Made by a program: the position numbers and the translations under genes. A stretch of DNA of 39,929 nt from Phoronis australis (taxonomy: Eukaryota > Phoronida > Phoronidae): the NCBI GenBank assembly GCA_002633005.1, contig NMRA01000909.1:15054-54982 (forward strand). Direction: 5' to 3'. A model generated the notes under the pieces. It did no database searches. It was not told where the DNA came from and saw only the letters and a list, made by a program, of their open reading frames with translations. The first letter of the stretch is position 1. Each line of letters begins with the position of its first letter. Positions 1 to 10,259 of this stretch are shown piece after piece.

Positions 1-160
1 AAACCCTTTCGTCAGACAACTCTTTGACGCCTTAACTTGTTATCTAATGTAATTTTCTACGTCTGTGTGGTTTAATTGTTGACACATTATTAAAATTCAA
101 TATCCAGGTTGGACTCGAAAGACCGGCTATTTAACTCACGCAATGTCTACTTTCGCTTTA
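1..160 (+). repeat. Dispersed repeat, copy 1 (inverted partner at 30,945-31,098)
   Basis: Stretches such as GTCAGACAAC, TCTAATGTA and GGTTGGACTCGAAAGA recur in the same order on the opposite strand at 30,945-31,098. Identity falls off after about 160. The left end may lie outside the window. No coding content was recognised. Confidence 0.75.
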
Positions 161-164
161 TTTA

Positions 165-225
165 TCGCAGTGAGCCTCGCTTTGGATTTTAATGTCCGCC
201 GCGTGAATAGAGTCTATAGATCGTA
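165..225 (+). repeat. 60-bp dispersed repeat, copy 1 (direct partner at 32,857-32,920)
   Basis: GAGCCTC, TTTGGA, GCGTGAAT and GTCTATAGAT occur in the same order and spacing as at 32,857-32,920. It immediately follows the other dispersed repeat at 1-160, so both may be parts of one element whose pieces sit apart near 31-33 kb. Confidence 0.65.
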
Positions 226-1170
226 CTCCGCAACACAACAAAAATCTCTGGCCGAACACACGTTGTTGTCACGTGATGTTTGTTCTGAAGTACGTCTGCA
301 TATTGTGTGAGAGAGCGAGCGCGTGCGTGTCATCAGAGTACTTGTCAGAGTAAACGCGATGTTACGATCTAGGTGTGCATTGTAACTAAGAAAATTAACA
401 CAAGCAGTAAAGCAGAACGTGTTTTATTTAGCACTTGTCGATCTCATCTGCTGAAAAACGTTTAAGAATTGTCTCGATAAAGCCGATGTCATTGAGTCGC
501 TGGGTGACTGGATGCGTGACAGTCTAACAGTTATTTTTCGGGAGATTTGGGGGTGTAAGGGTGCAGAAGTGTTTACCATCAGTGGGTCATTTTGACTTTA
601 AAAACACCAATTACGACTAATTTAATAATGCCCCCGTAAAATTAACGCATTTTTAGAGTATTAGAAACTTTCGGAAATAAGTGCCAGTATTTAATTCTTG
701 CCGATGCTATGCTACCCGTTTCATGAATAGATAGCTCCCGAAGACTAATCTTCCTTGACAGATTCTTGAATGTAGCGCGTGCTTCCTAGCCACGTGCTTT
801 TAACTGAACAAAGGTCAAGTTTTTATGAGTCTTTGATTCGCGGTATTCACTTGTACAAAGAGATTTGGATTCCTGTTGAGGGAGAAGATATGTACGGGAA
901 AAATACTTTATCCTTTTGGCAAGTACGCTGCATCTGTTCTGAAAGGGCAGACCATAATAGCACACGATAAGCAAAACTTGCGTTCTTTTTGAAGACGGCG
1001 GAAGTTTGAAGCGTATAGTCCTGGCTAAATACCAACATAACGGTGAGGCTTGTAGTCTATAAATTATGCGCACAATGATATTTTCTGGACTGTCGGATGT
1101 TATTGATGAATTGAAGACGTTACTGTAGAATTTAAGAACTGTAGGTAAGGAATTTTTGGCATGCTCATGA
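226..1170. other. No recognised feature
   Basis: Short open frames of up to 95 codons occur here on both strands, but they lack splice signals or family resemblance. A CA/GT-poor stretch near 305-335 is rich in GAGAGCGAGCGCG. Nothing else was seen. Confidence 0.5.
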
Positions 1171-1173
1171 ACA

Positions 1174-1235
1174 GGGCGCTTATATTAGCAAAGTCTGAAA
1201 ACGCGTGGGGGCGCTTATGGGGCATGGGCGCTTAT
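1174..1235 (+). repeat. Three copies of GGGCGCTTAT
   Basis: The decamer GGGCGCTTAT is present at 1,174-1,183, 1,209-1,218 and 1,226-1,235 in direct orientation. It looks like the terminal or subterminal part of a small mobile element, but no matching other end was found. Confidence 0.55.
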
Positions 1236-1287
1236 TAAGGCGAAAACGGTAAACGTAAAAAAATAAAAATTGCCACTATCAAAACAA

Positions 1288-2967
1288 GATCAACGCGGAG
1301 CGTTGAAATGTGCCTACGAATGCATCGAAAATGGTGTGCTTTTAGGGTTATTTCTTTGTATCACAAAAATGGCCATAAGATGACACAAAAATGCACAATC
1401 CACCCAAAAACGGGAACATGCCTTTTTTAATAAAATTCCGTCAAGGAAAACGGAACAAAATGAAATTGCCACTTGTGGGCACAGTGTCCGTTCGAACCGC
1501 CTAAAAGTCGTCGTATGTTATCTTCATATTAATCCACATACTAAATTTAATAAAGATCTTGTAGTGGGTTTTGCAGATACAGCTATGGGCGAAAAACAAA
1601 ACTACCACTAGGAGGCGCCACAGTAGACAGTCGTCATAATCAAAGCTCCCCTTCACACAGAAAACATACGCTAATTTTCGAAACCATCCCTAGAATGATT
1701 TGGTTGATCAAGGGGTGGACGCCAAAAACAAGATTTGAAAACAGCAAAAATGGCCACTAGGTGACGCAAAATATCTTGCTTCCATCCAAAAACAGGATAA
1801 TAGATGCCTATATTCAAAACTTTATGAAAATCTGTTGAGGACCTTTGAAGATACGGACTGGTAAACGTAAAAAACTATAATTGTCACTAGGGTGCATACG
1901 AGTAGTCAGATCCGTCCGAAAATCGTTGTCGTCTGTTGTCAAAATCGTATAAATACACTTGCTAAATAAATTTAAGATCCTGTAAACACTTTAGGAGATA
2001 CAGCCATGAGCCCAAAAAACAAAACTCCCACTAGGAGGCGCCACAGTAGTCAAACTCGTCGGAAAATCATCGGCAGCCATCCACTTCATAATAAAAACAC
2101 ATATGCCAATTCCACTATTATCCTGAAAGCGGTTTGGTTGATAGACGAGTGGACGCCAAAAACAGACTAAAAAACAAAAAATGGCCACTAGGTGGTGCAA
2201 ACGAGATCAAATCCATCTGAAAACGAAGAGATAGCGTCACTTCATTAACATATGCCAGTATGCCAAATTTTATGAAAATACATTGAGGACCTTTAAACAT
2301 ACAGAGGTAAACGCAAAAAAATAAAATTGCCACTGGGGAGCACACCAGTAGTAAGATCTGCCTAAAAGTCCTCGTCCTTCGTTGTTGACATCATATAAAT
2401 ACACTTGCTAAAGGTCCTCCAAACGGTTTAGGAGATACAGCCATAGGCGCAAAAAAACTGCCACTAGGAGGCGCCACAGTAGTCGAAGTCGTTGGAAAAT
2501 CATCGTCAACCGTCATAGTAAAAACATACAAGCCAAATTTTTCACAATCATACTAAGCGGTTTGGTTTATAGAGAGGTGGACGCTAAGAAGCAGACTCGA
2601 AAACAGTAAAAATGGCCACTAGTTGGTGCAAACTACGCCAAATCCATCCGAAAACATGAAGTTACCTTCGCCTCACTAATAGATGCCTATATACCAAATT
2701 TTGTGAAAATATATTGAGGACCTTTGAAGATACAGAGATAAACGTCAAAAGCTAAAATTGCCACTAGGGGGCACACTGGTCGTCGGATCCGTCCGAAAGT
2801 TCGCTCATGCCGTTCCAGCTGTAAAGGCAACATACGTGCAAAATTTCATGAACATATGTCAATCGGTTTTGGAGATAGAGTAGCGAACGCCGTAAGGACG
2901 CCGCCCGGACGGACGGACGGGGTTGACAGCATAATGCGTCCACATCATGATATAAATATGTGGGCGC
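1288..2967 (+). repeat. CTCF-core-like monomer array 1
   Basis: Degenerate monomers each carry a core close to CCACTAGGNGGCRC. Cores start at 1,605, 1,754, 1,884, 2,028, 2,185, 2,330, 2,461, 2,616 and 2,761, a mean spacing of about 144 bp. The one at 2,761-2,774 (CCACTAGGGGGCAC) matches the CTCF core CCASYAGRKGGCRS exactly. Monomers cycle through three types by the bases after the core (GGAGGCGCCAC, GGTGGTGCAAA, GGGGGCACAC). The array opens with a 6-bp stem hairpin CAACGC-GGA-GCGTTG (1,291-1,305) and closes with a GGACGG-rich stretch and ATGTGGGCGC. The element is non-coding; open frames in it are shadows. Confidence 0.88.
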
Positions 2968-3011
2968 CTAAGAACCGGACAATCGCCGCACAAATAAAAA
3001 AGTTGTTCAAT

Positions 3012-3043
3012 CAACGTTTCGTCTATTAATTGGACATCTTCAG
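3012..3043 (-). ncRNA. Hammerhead-ribozyme-like core at the Penelope-like element
   Basis: On the minus strand CTGAAGA (3,037-3,043) is followed by a short inverted pair GTC…GAC and then GAAAC (3,016-3,020). This is the layout of a hammerhead core (CUGANGA, stem II, GAAA). Penelope-like elements are known to carry hammerhead motifs. Stem II is weak (3 bp with an extra U), and no convincing cleavage-site strand to complete stem III was found upstream, so this is probably a remnant. Confidence 0.42.
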
Positions 3044-3144
3044 GATCATGTTTACAAAAGACAGCAAGTGCCAAAATACAGCTCAGGTAACATCCATAAA
3101 GTGAAGTGAGAGATACAGGGAATGTAGACAGTAGCTGGACCAGG

Positions 3145-3423
3145 TCATAACCTTAGTTGCAGGGACACTGAGGTCTGCATGTTATTCAGAGAATCAGTAG
3201 CATGCTGGTTGTGAATGGCCAATGACTCTTTGATGTACAGTAATGTCTTATTAGGTTCTCTGAAGATAATACTAACTGAATTGGCTTGGTGATTGTTGCT
3301 AACACAATGCCTATATATGTTGCTTTTCTCTGAAATGTGATGTTCTTTCAGCCTGTCACAGAAGCATCTTTGTGTGAGTCCGGTATAGAATTCAGTTGTC
3401 ACATTCAACCTTCTAAAAAACAT
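3145..3423 (-). mobile_element. Penelope-like element, GIY-YIG endonuclease remnant
   Basis: An open frame of 92 codons contains FYTGLTQRCFCDRLKEHH followed by SNIYRHCVSNNH. These correspond to the YIGxTxRxxxxRxxEH and SxIxxHxxxxxH parts of the GIY-YIG nuclease at the C-terminus of Penelope-like elements. The first GIY block is not preserved in frame, and the glycine of YIG sits in YTG. Between this frame and the reverse transcriptase piece (3,424-3,583) the reading frame has several stops. The copy is dead. Confidence 0.75.
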
Positions 3424-3583
3424 TGCTCTTGTTCAATAAAGGGATGGGTGACTTCAGTTTACACAGCATATTGGAAAGTTTCCAAAGAGGTTTGAAAACA
3501 ACTATCAGTTCAATGGCTGGGTCTATGCAATGAATAAGGCGAGATAATTGATGTTTCAATTTTGTACTACTTGGCCGGTGTAA

Positions 3584-4130
3584 TCAGGAGAAAAGAACAA
3601 ATTTCTTTTTCTCGGGTCCAATAACAGCTACCAAATCTGTATCATTCATTTTTGAAAGGAAGCGCCTTTTACAGCTATTCAAAAATTTCAGAGTGTAACC
3701 ATTGGCACGCAATAACTGGAAAATCCAAGCTAAGTCACTATCAAAACTTAAATTGGTGGAACAAATTCTCCAGGCACGGTGTAACAAGCAATTGACTAGA
3801 CCTCTCTTGTAGTGGATCGCTACAAAACTATCAAATTTAAGATAAAGCTTACGATACACAGAAGTAACAACGGTACTATTCTCACGTTTAGCTAAAACAT
3901 CTAGAAAAGGTATAGTAAACACGACTCGTGCTCAGATTCACTGGTGAAGTTGTTGGACGGATGCACATTGTTCATGTGATTGAAAAAGGTGTTGACTGAG
4001 TTCTTGGATGAAAACACAACAAATGTATCGTCCACATTCCTGCGATAAAATTGTGGTTCATAATCCGGTGGATAACTAGCCAGAGGCTCAGTCCTTTGTA
4101 AATATGATCCTGATGATGTCTAATGTATAG
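3584..4130 (-). mobile_element. Penelope-like element, reverse transcriptase remnant
   Basis: Two frames together cover the C-terminal half of a Penelope-type reverse transcriptase. The upstream piece (about 3,940-4,130) reads ASYPPDYEPQFYRRNVDDTF; the usual catalytic motif is YVDD, and here Asn replaces Tyr (codon at 4,036-4,038). The downstream frame (3,584-3,922) has IPFLDVLAKRE, TSVYRKLYLKFDSFVAIHYK and RGLVNCLLHRAW, all typical of the family. The two are out of frame with each other near 3,925. The element lies in the same orientation as the methyltransferase gene but is unrelated to it. Confidence 0.85.
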
Positions 4131-4237
4131 ACAAAACGTTGACCGAACATGAACTTTTTTATTTGCCCGGCGATCGTCCCGTGTTTAATCTTACTGTGGC
4201 CAAAAACCGATTTATGTAACAGACATGCAATTGGGCC

Positions 4238-4410
4238 CCATCTACACTACCTAACCATCTACTACATGTAAATAACAGGCATTAAGTGTGTGTATAAGAC
4301 TATATTTGTTGCAACAAACACGAGTAGTTAAGCCCATCTACTAAATAACAGGCATATGTGAGCAGGTAACAGTTTTGTTGCAAAGAACACAAATGGTTTA
4401 CATCCAATTA
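4238..4410. repeat. 79-bp tandem duplication
   Basis: CCATCTACTA followed by AATAACAGGCAT, then TTTGTTGCAA, appears twice, with starts near 4,255 and 4,334 (offset 79). A third partial start, CCATCTACACTA, is at 4,237. Copies have diverged by small indels. Confidence 0.7.
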
Positions 4411-4476
4411 AACTCATTACTCCCTCTTGTAGCCCAGACATCAATCAACTCCACCTCACTTGCTATCTCCGTTTGC

Positions 4477-4670
4477 ATAGTTTTGCAATTTTACAACGCG
4501 GTGGGTCAGCTATGGGATGTTGGATTAACCAACTAACCAAGTGACTCTTCTTTTGGATAGTTTTACGATATGACCACCAGGTGGGACAGCTATTGAATGT
4601 TAGATGTCAGCCAACTAACCAACTCTTTCTTGGGATAGTTTGACAGTTTGACTACCAGGTGTGATAGTAG
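4477..4670. repeat. 79-bp tandem repeat, about 2.5 units
   Basis: Units beginning ATAGTTTT/ATAGTTTG start at 4,477, 4,557 and 4,635 (offsets 80 and 78) and share ACCAGGTG/CGGTGGG, CAGCTAT and CCAACTAACCAA. The sequence differs from the neighbouring repeat at 4,238-4,410 despite the equal period. Confidence 0.75.
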
Positions 4671-4954
4671 TAATGTGTACTCCTAACTAGTTGTTTGACA
4701 TCCATGTAAGATTCTGACATGTATTGAGGGTGAGTGCTAGGAACAAGGGAGGTAGGGACAACTAAAATATTTTCCAAAAGTATCGGGAATATGTTCGTTT
4801 AGTACCACCAGATCACCTTACTAAGTTAGATTTTTGGAAACGGAGGCTATTAGATACCAATAGCAATTTTTTAATAGAATTTCACTAAAGCAGCACGAAG
4901 TATGTGAAAGAAAATATCCATGCATATGCGTGTTATAATGGCTGGCTTGCGTAC

Positions 4955-5091
4955 CTCATTAATCAATCCTTCTAATTCCATCTTCTTCCATACTCTTGTG
5001 AAATTGGCAAACATATCGACTTTACTGAGGTAGTTTCCACTATATCTACCTTGATTGTCCATGCCCATAGCCTCGATGACAAAATGACCCC
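4955..5091 (-). CDS. SABATH-like methyltransferase, exon 6
   Basis: This 137-bp exon (2 + 45 codons, phase 0 exit) has acceptor TTTTGTTATAG and donor GAG|GTACGC. It starts GGHFVIEAMGMDNQGRYSGN at the join, which corresponds to the family's turn and strand GGxxVLxxxGxDxxGxYxG. It continues with DMFANFTRVWKKMELEGLI, matching the helix NFxxLWxxMxxEGxI. The next exon, expected to begin near EEFxxTxFPxYxR, was not found to the left. The intron to exon 5 is about 4.6 kb and contains array 2. Confidence 0.8.
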
Positions 5092-6290
5092 CTATAACAA
5101 AAACAAAATGGCAACAGTAGCACGTAGTTCCATTATCATTTAGACGCCATATGTGTAACTTGTCTGGGAAGACTTCAATGCATTTTAAGTGCGAGAGAAG
5201 TCTTTATCAGCCATTTTCAAACCTTTTGATTTTTGACACTTGCAGCACTTTTGAACAATATTTATGAGTTGTACGGGGTGGGTCGATTAGCCTGAAAATG
5301 TGCTCTTGTGTTATGCTCCATTGGTAGAATAATATCGCGTCTCAGATTTTTATTTTGCTTTGAACAACATCCAAAATAAAAACTTTTTGCGATAATTTAA
5401 AATGATACTTTGTTGGCTGCTATCTCTGTTGTTATACTGAAATAAAAAATCTTAGAAAAGGTATTGACAGCAAGTACAAATACTTGGAAAACAAGTCAAC
5501 GGGAAATTCCTTTTTGTAGAAGTTCATATCCATAGCAAAAATACTGCTAAAAAACTGGCGGTAATGTGATTATAAACGAGCGTGCATAATGCGACTACTG
5601 CTTTACAACTGCTTAAGGCAATTTATTTTCACAAGTTTGAATTTACACAATAATTAAGAATGAAACGGGATATAAAAAACATTTTTAACACCAAAATATG
5701 ATTAATAACGGATTTAAATTGAGTCAGATACTAAAACTCAGTGAAAACATAGATTATAAACAACAGCTTCGCAATTTCTTATGTACTATCATAGAAGAGG
5801 CGCCACTCTCCTAAATTACCAATTTGTTTCCAGTTAGAGTATTGTGACGTAAAACCCTTGAATCTATTTTATTGTCCACAACAATGAAAAAATAATAATT
5901 TCGGCATTGAAACTCTGTTCAAAGGCTTTCAAAAAAGAACTGTTGGCATCGTGAATACTTTTAGCACCCCACCACACGAGCATGATTAGCAGATGATGTA
6001 CTTGCCAGAAGTAAAAAAAAAATTGCCAGGTGTCGCTAGTGAATAATGACGTCACGGCTAATGCGTAAGATCACAGATTTCGTTCACTGAAAATATACGG
6101 ATTTGGCGGTCCATGCAGAAAATAAACCTCTGAAAAGTTTTAATTAAGGTATCCTACCAGCAACACTGTACACGAAGGAGATTGTAGATTATTTTAAACT
6201 TTTAGCAGTGTGTTCGTTGGCAACAATACTAAAAGTAAATCAACAATCGGTAGTCATCACCACCGTCAGTGTCAACTTTTTATTTCTTAG
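5092..6290. other. Intron sequence without recognised feature
   Basis: This AT-rich part of the intron between exons 5 and 6 holds only short open frames with no family resemblance. Confidence 0.5.
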
Positions 6291-6319
6291 AATATAAAAA
6301 CATGTAGGCAAACAGGTCT

Positions 6320-8545
6320 CAATGTAATACAAGAGCAGCGCGGTGCGTTGAAATGCACCCACGAATGCATTGCAAATGGTGTGCTTTTAGGGTTATTATT
6401 TGTACCATAAAAATGGCCCCTAGATGGCGCAAAACATACAATCCATCCAAAAACAGGAACATTCAATATTTCATAAAAATCTGTCACGAAAGTTCAGAGA
6501 AACAAAGGAAAACAGAATATAATGAAATTGCCACTAGTGGGCTCAGTGTCCGTTGGATCCGCCTGAATGCCGTCGTCGTCTGTTGTTATCTTCATATAAA
6601 TACACTTACTAAATTTAATAAAGATCCTGCAGTGGGTTTAGGAGATACAACTATGGGCGCAAAACAAAACTACCACTAGGAGGCGCCACAGTAGTCAGTC
6701 ACGATCATCAAAGGTCGTCTTCACACGGCGAACACATATGCCAATTTTCAAATAATTTGGTTGATACGGAGGTGGACGCCAAAAACAAGATTTGAAAACT
6801 GCAAAAATGGCCACTAGGTGGTGCAAAATACCTCGATTCCATCCAAAAACAGGAAGATAGCGTCATCACACCAATAGATGCCTAAATTTAAAATTTCTTG
6901 AAAATCTGTTGAGGACCTTTGAAGATACAGTTAAACGTAAAAACTAAACTTGCCACTGACTAGGGGGCAGAGCAGTAGTCAGATCTGTCCAAAAGTCGTC
7001 ATCATCTGTTGTCAACATCATATAAATACACTTGCTAAATTAAGTAAAGATCCTGAAAACAGTCTAGGAGACAAAGCCATCAGCGCAAAAAAACTGCCAA
7101 TACTAATCGAAATCATCGGAAAATCATTGTCAGTCGTCCCTTTCATAGTAAGAACATACATGCCAATTTCACAATCATCCTTTGAGCGGTTAGGTTGATA
7201 GAGGGGTGGACGCAAAAAAAAACAGACTAAAAACAGTAAAAACGGCCACTAGGTGACGTAAACTACATCGAATCCATCCGAAAATGGGAGGATAGCGTCA
7301 TCTCACTAATAGGTGCCTACATACCAAATTTCATGAAAATCCGTTAAGGAAAAAAACGTCCAATCCATCTGAAGATAGTTACATGCGATCGCTTTTTTAA
7401 TAGAAAGCTATTTCCCAAATTTCATAAAAATCTGTCAAGGAACTTCAGAGAAACAAAGGAAAACAAAAAATAATGAAATTACCACTTTGGGACACAGCAT
7501 TCATTGAATACGCCTGAAAAACGTAGTCATCTGTTGTTAGCTTCACATAAATACAATAACTAAATTTAATAAAGATCCTGTAGTGATTTTAGTTGATGCA
7601 GCTATAGGCGCAAAACAAAACAAAACTACCACTAGGAGGCGCTACAGTAGACGTATGCGTTATCGTCAACCGTCCTCTTCACACTGAGAACATATACACC
7701 AATTTTCAAAGTCATCCTCAGAATGGTTTGGTTGATCGAGGGGTGGACGCTAAACAACAAGACCTGAAAACAGGAAAAATGGCCACTAGGTGGCGCAAAA
7801 GTTCCTCGATTCCATCCAAAAGCGGGAGGATAGCATCATGTCGCCGATAAATGCGTATATTCCAAATTTTCTGATAATCCGTTGAGGACCTTTGAAGATA
7901 CAGAGGTAAGGCTAAAAAATGAAAATTGCCACTAGGAGGCACACTGGTAGTCAGATCCGTCAGAAAGTTGTTATCATCTGTTGTTAACATCATATAAATA
8001 CACTTGCTAAATTTAGCAACGATGCTGCAAACGGTTTAGAAGATACAGCCATGGGCGAAAAAAAGAGACAAAACTGCCACTAGGAGGCGCCACAGTAGTC
8101 GAAATCGTCGTAAAATCATCGTCAGCCGTCCTCGTTATAATAAAAACATACATGGCAATTGACACGATCATACTTAGAGCGGTTTGTTTGAGAGAGGGAA
8201 GGACACTAAAAAAACAGACTCGAAAACTGCAAAAATGGCTACGTCAAATTTATCATTCGAAAACAGGAGGATAGCGTCATCTCACTAACAGATGCCTATA
8301 TGTCAAATTTCATGAAAATACGTTTAGGACTTTTGAAGATATAGAGGTAAGCGTCAAAAACTAAAATTGCCACTAGGGGGCACACCGGTTGTTGGATCCG
8401 TCTGAAAATTAAGTCATGTCGTCTCATCCATGATAGGAACATATGCGAAAAATTTCATAAACGTACGTCAAAGGGATTTTGAGATAGAGCAGCGGACGCC
8501 GGACGGACGGAGATGAGGGCATAATGCGTGCACATGTGGGCAATT
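6320..8545 (+). repeat. CTCF-core-like monomer array 2a
   Basis: This array starts with the hairpin CAGCGC-GGT-GCGTTG (6,336-6,350) followed by ATGCACCCACGAATGCA, and ends in GGACGCCGGACGG…ATAATGCG and CACATGTGGGC. Cores start at 6,417, 6,531, 6,673, 6,811, 6,953, 7,246, 7,482, 7,629, 7,783, 7,929, 8,077 and 8,370. Exact CTCF-core matches are at 7,783-7,796 (CCACTAGGTGGCGC) and 8,370-8,383 (CCACTAGGGGGCAC). Two expected cores (near 7,096 and 8,236) have been lost by mutation or small deletion. The array lies within the intron between exons 5 and 6. Confidence 0.87.
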
Positions 8546-8619
8546 AATGATTATGAACTGCCTAACCAGTAAAACACCAATGAACAAAGCTAACATTATG
8601 AGACTTTACACGGAAAATT

Positions 8620-9440
8620 TGATAGTGACACTTAGGGCGGTTTGGTTGATAGAGGAGTGACTATCAAAAAACAGACTCAAAAACAGCAAAAATAGCCACT
8701 AGGTGGTTCAAACTACGTTAAACCCTTCCGAAAACAGGAGGATAGCGTCATCTCACTAATAGATGCCTATATGCCACATTTTAAGAAAATACGTAGAGGA
8801 TCCTTCGAAGATAAAGAGGTAAACGTAGAAAACTAAAATTGCCACTAGGGGACACACCGGTAGTCAGATCTGTCTGAAAGTTGTCGTCATCCATTGCCAA
8901 CATCATATAAATATACTTGCTAAATTTAGTAAAGACCCTGCCAACGATTTAGGAGATACAGTCACAAAACAATGCCAATAGGAGGCGCCACAGTAGTCGA
9001 AATCATTGGAAAATCATCATATTAAGAACATATATGCCAATTTTCACAATCATCCTTAGAGCAATTTGTTTGATAGAGGGATGGACGCCAAAAGACAGAC
9101 TCGAAAACAGCAAAAATGGTCATTAGGAGGCGCAAACTACGTCGAATCCATCCGAAAACGGGAGGATAACGTCATCTCACTAATAGATGCCTATATGCCA
9201 CGTTTTATGAAAATACATCGAGGACCTTTAAGATAAACATTAAAATTGCCAAATAGGGGACACACCGGTAGTCGGATCCGTCCGAAAGTTCCCTCATGCC
9301 GCCACATCCATTAAAGGAACACAATGCAAAATTTCATGAACGTACGTCAAAGGACTTTGGAGATAGAGCAGTGGACGCCCGACCGACGGACGGAGATGAC
9401 GACATAATGCCTCCCACTAAAAATGTGTGGGCGCATAACA
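8620..9440 (+). repeat. CTCF-core-like monomer array 2b (5'-truncated copy)
   Basis: A second copy lacks the hairpin start and begins inside a monomer. Cores start at 8,696, 8,842, 8,975 and 9,120 (spacings 146, 133, 145), plus a worn one near 9,249. None is an exact CTCF match; CCACTAGGGGACAC at 8,842 is one base off. It ends with ACGGACGG and ATGTGTGGGCGCATAA at about 9,437. About 75 bp of other sequence separates it from array 2a. Confidence 0.82.
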
Positions 9441-9730
9441 AAAATGAAGCGGAAATAGTATCTTTAAGGCATACTCTATCATGGTCTATGTATAACTGCT
9501 TTATTTAGATTTCCTTACACTTATATAGGTTTTTTTGGTTTGTTCTATTTTTTGCTTGTTGTATCACATCCATATATATGGTGAATTAATTCATGATAAG
9601 CGACTTAGTATTTCTATTTTGCATCTTGTGCTTTACTCAAAAAGTATTTTATTTTAGGTCAATTAATTTAATCATATAACCATATCCATATTACTTAGTC
9701 ACTTGACTTACAACCACAACGAGTAGTCAC

Positions 9731-9817
9731 CTTTCTTTAACTCAATAGCTCTATTCACTAACATGGACTCCCATTCCTGAGCAGCGTGGTCGCGAATTCG
9801 CACCTTTTCCGTCGAAT
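9731..9817 (-). CDS. SABATH-like methyltransferase, exon 5
   Basis: This 87-bp exon (2 + 28 codons + 1) has acceptor CAGATTACAG and donor AAAG|GTGACT. It reads RDHAAQEWESMLVNRAIELK followed by K. The family has a helix of the form QxxxDWExxLLxRAxEL before a Gly-Gly turn, so this is a good match. Its start phase needs one leftover base from the previous exon, whereas exon 4 leaves two; a small exon is probably missing between them. Its end phase agrees with exon 6, giving Lys-Lys-Gly-Gly at the join. Confidence 0.75.
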
Positions 9818-10255
9818 CTGTAATCTGGGTCGAATGAGTACCACCCGTAATTTTGCAGGGCCTAGGAACATGTTAAAAGATAATGTGTCCTGGTTTACCA
9901 TAACTAACACAATCGCCATTTTCTCAGATTTGAACTGAAACGTTGTTTTACGATTCAGTATCATAACAAGCCTTACAATCACCGATTTGTCAATACCTAG
10001 ATGTATAACCATTCCACCACTTTGAGCTTTTGGCTAAGCAATTATTCAGTATAGAGCGATTATCAAGTAACGGAGTGACCATAGTCATAGAGGGGGGGAG
10101 GCAAAACATTAACTAAGCCAGCCTCAGCTGAAGGTATACTTAGTCCAATGGAAGATTGAAAACCGGCCATTTTTTCAATGAACCATGTTGTCACATGCAA
10201 TATCAAGGTATTTCATGAACTGAAAGCTTGTGGTAACAAACACAATAAAATATTA
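9818..10255. other. Intron sequence without recognised feature
   Basis: Between exon 5 and array 3 nothing is recognised apart from a run of Gs near 10,091-10,098. Confidence 0.45.
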
Positions 10256-10259
10256 CAAA

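Noticed and set aside
1336-1350. TTTTAGGGTTATTT as a telomere-like motif at the array starts
   Set aside because: It is a single copy per element and part of the shared repeat sequence, not a TTAGGG run.
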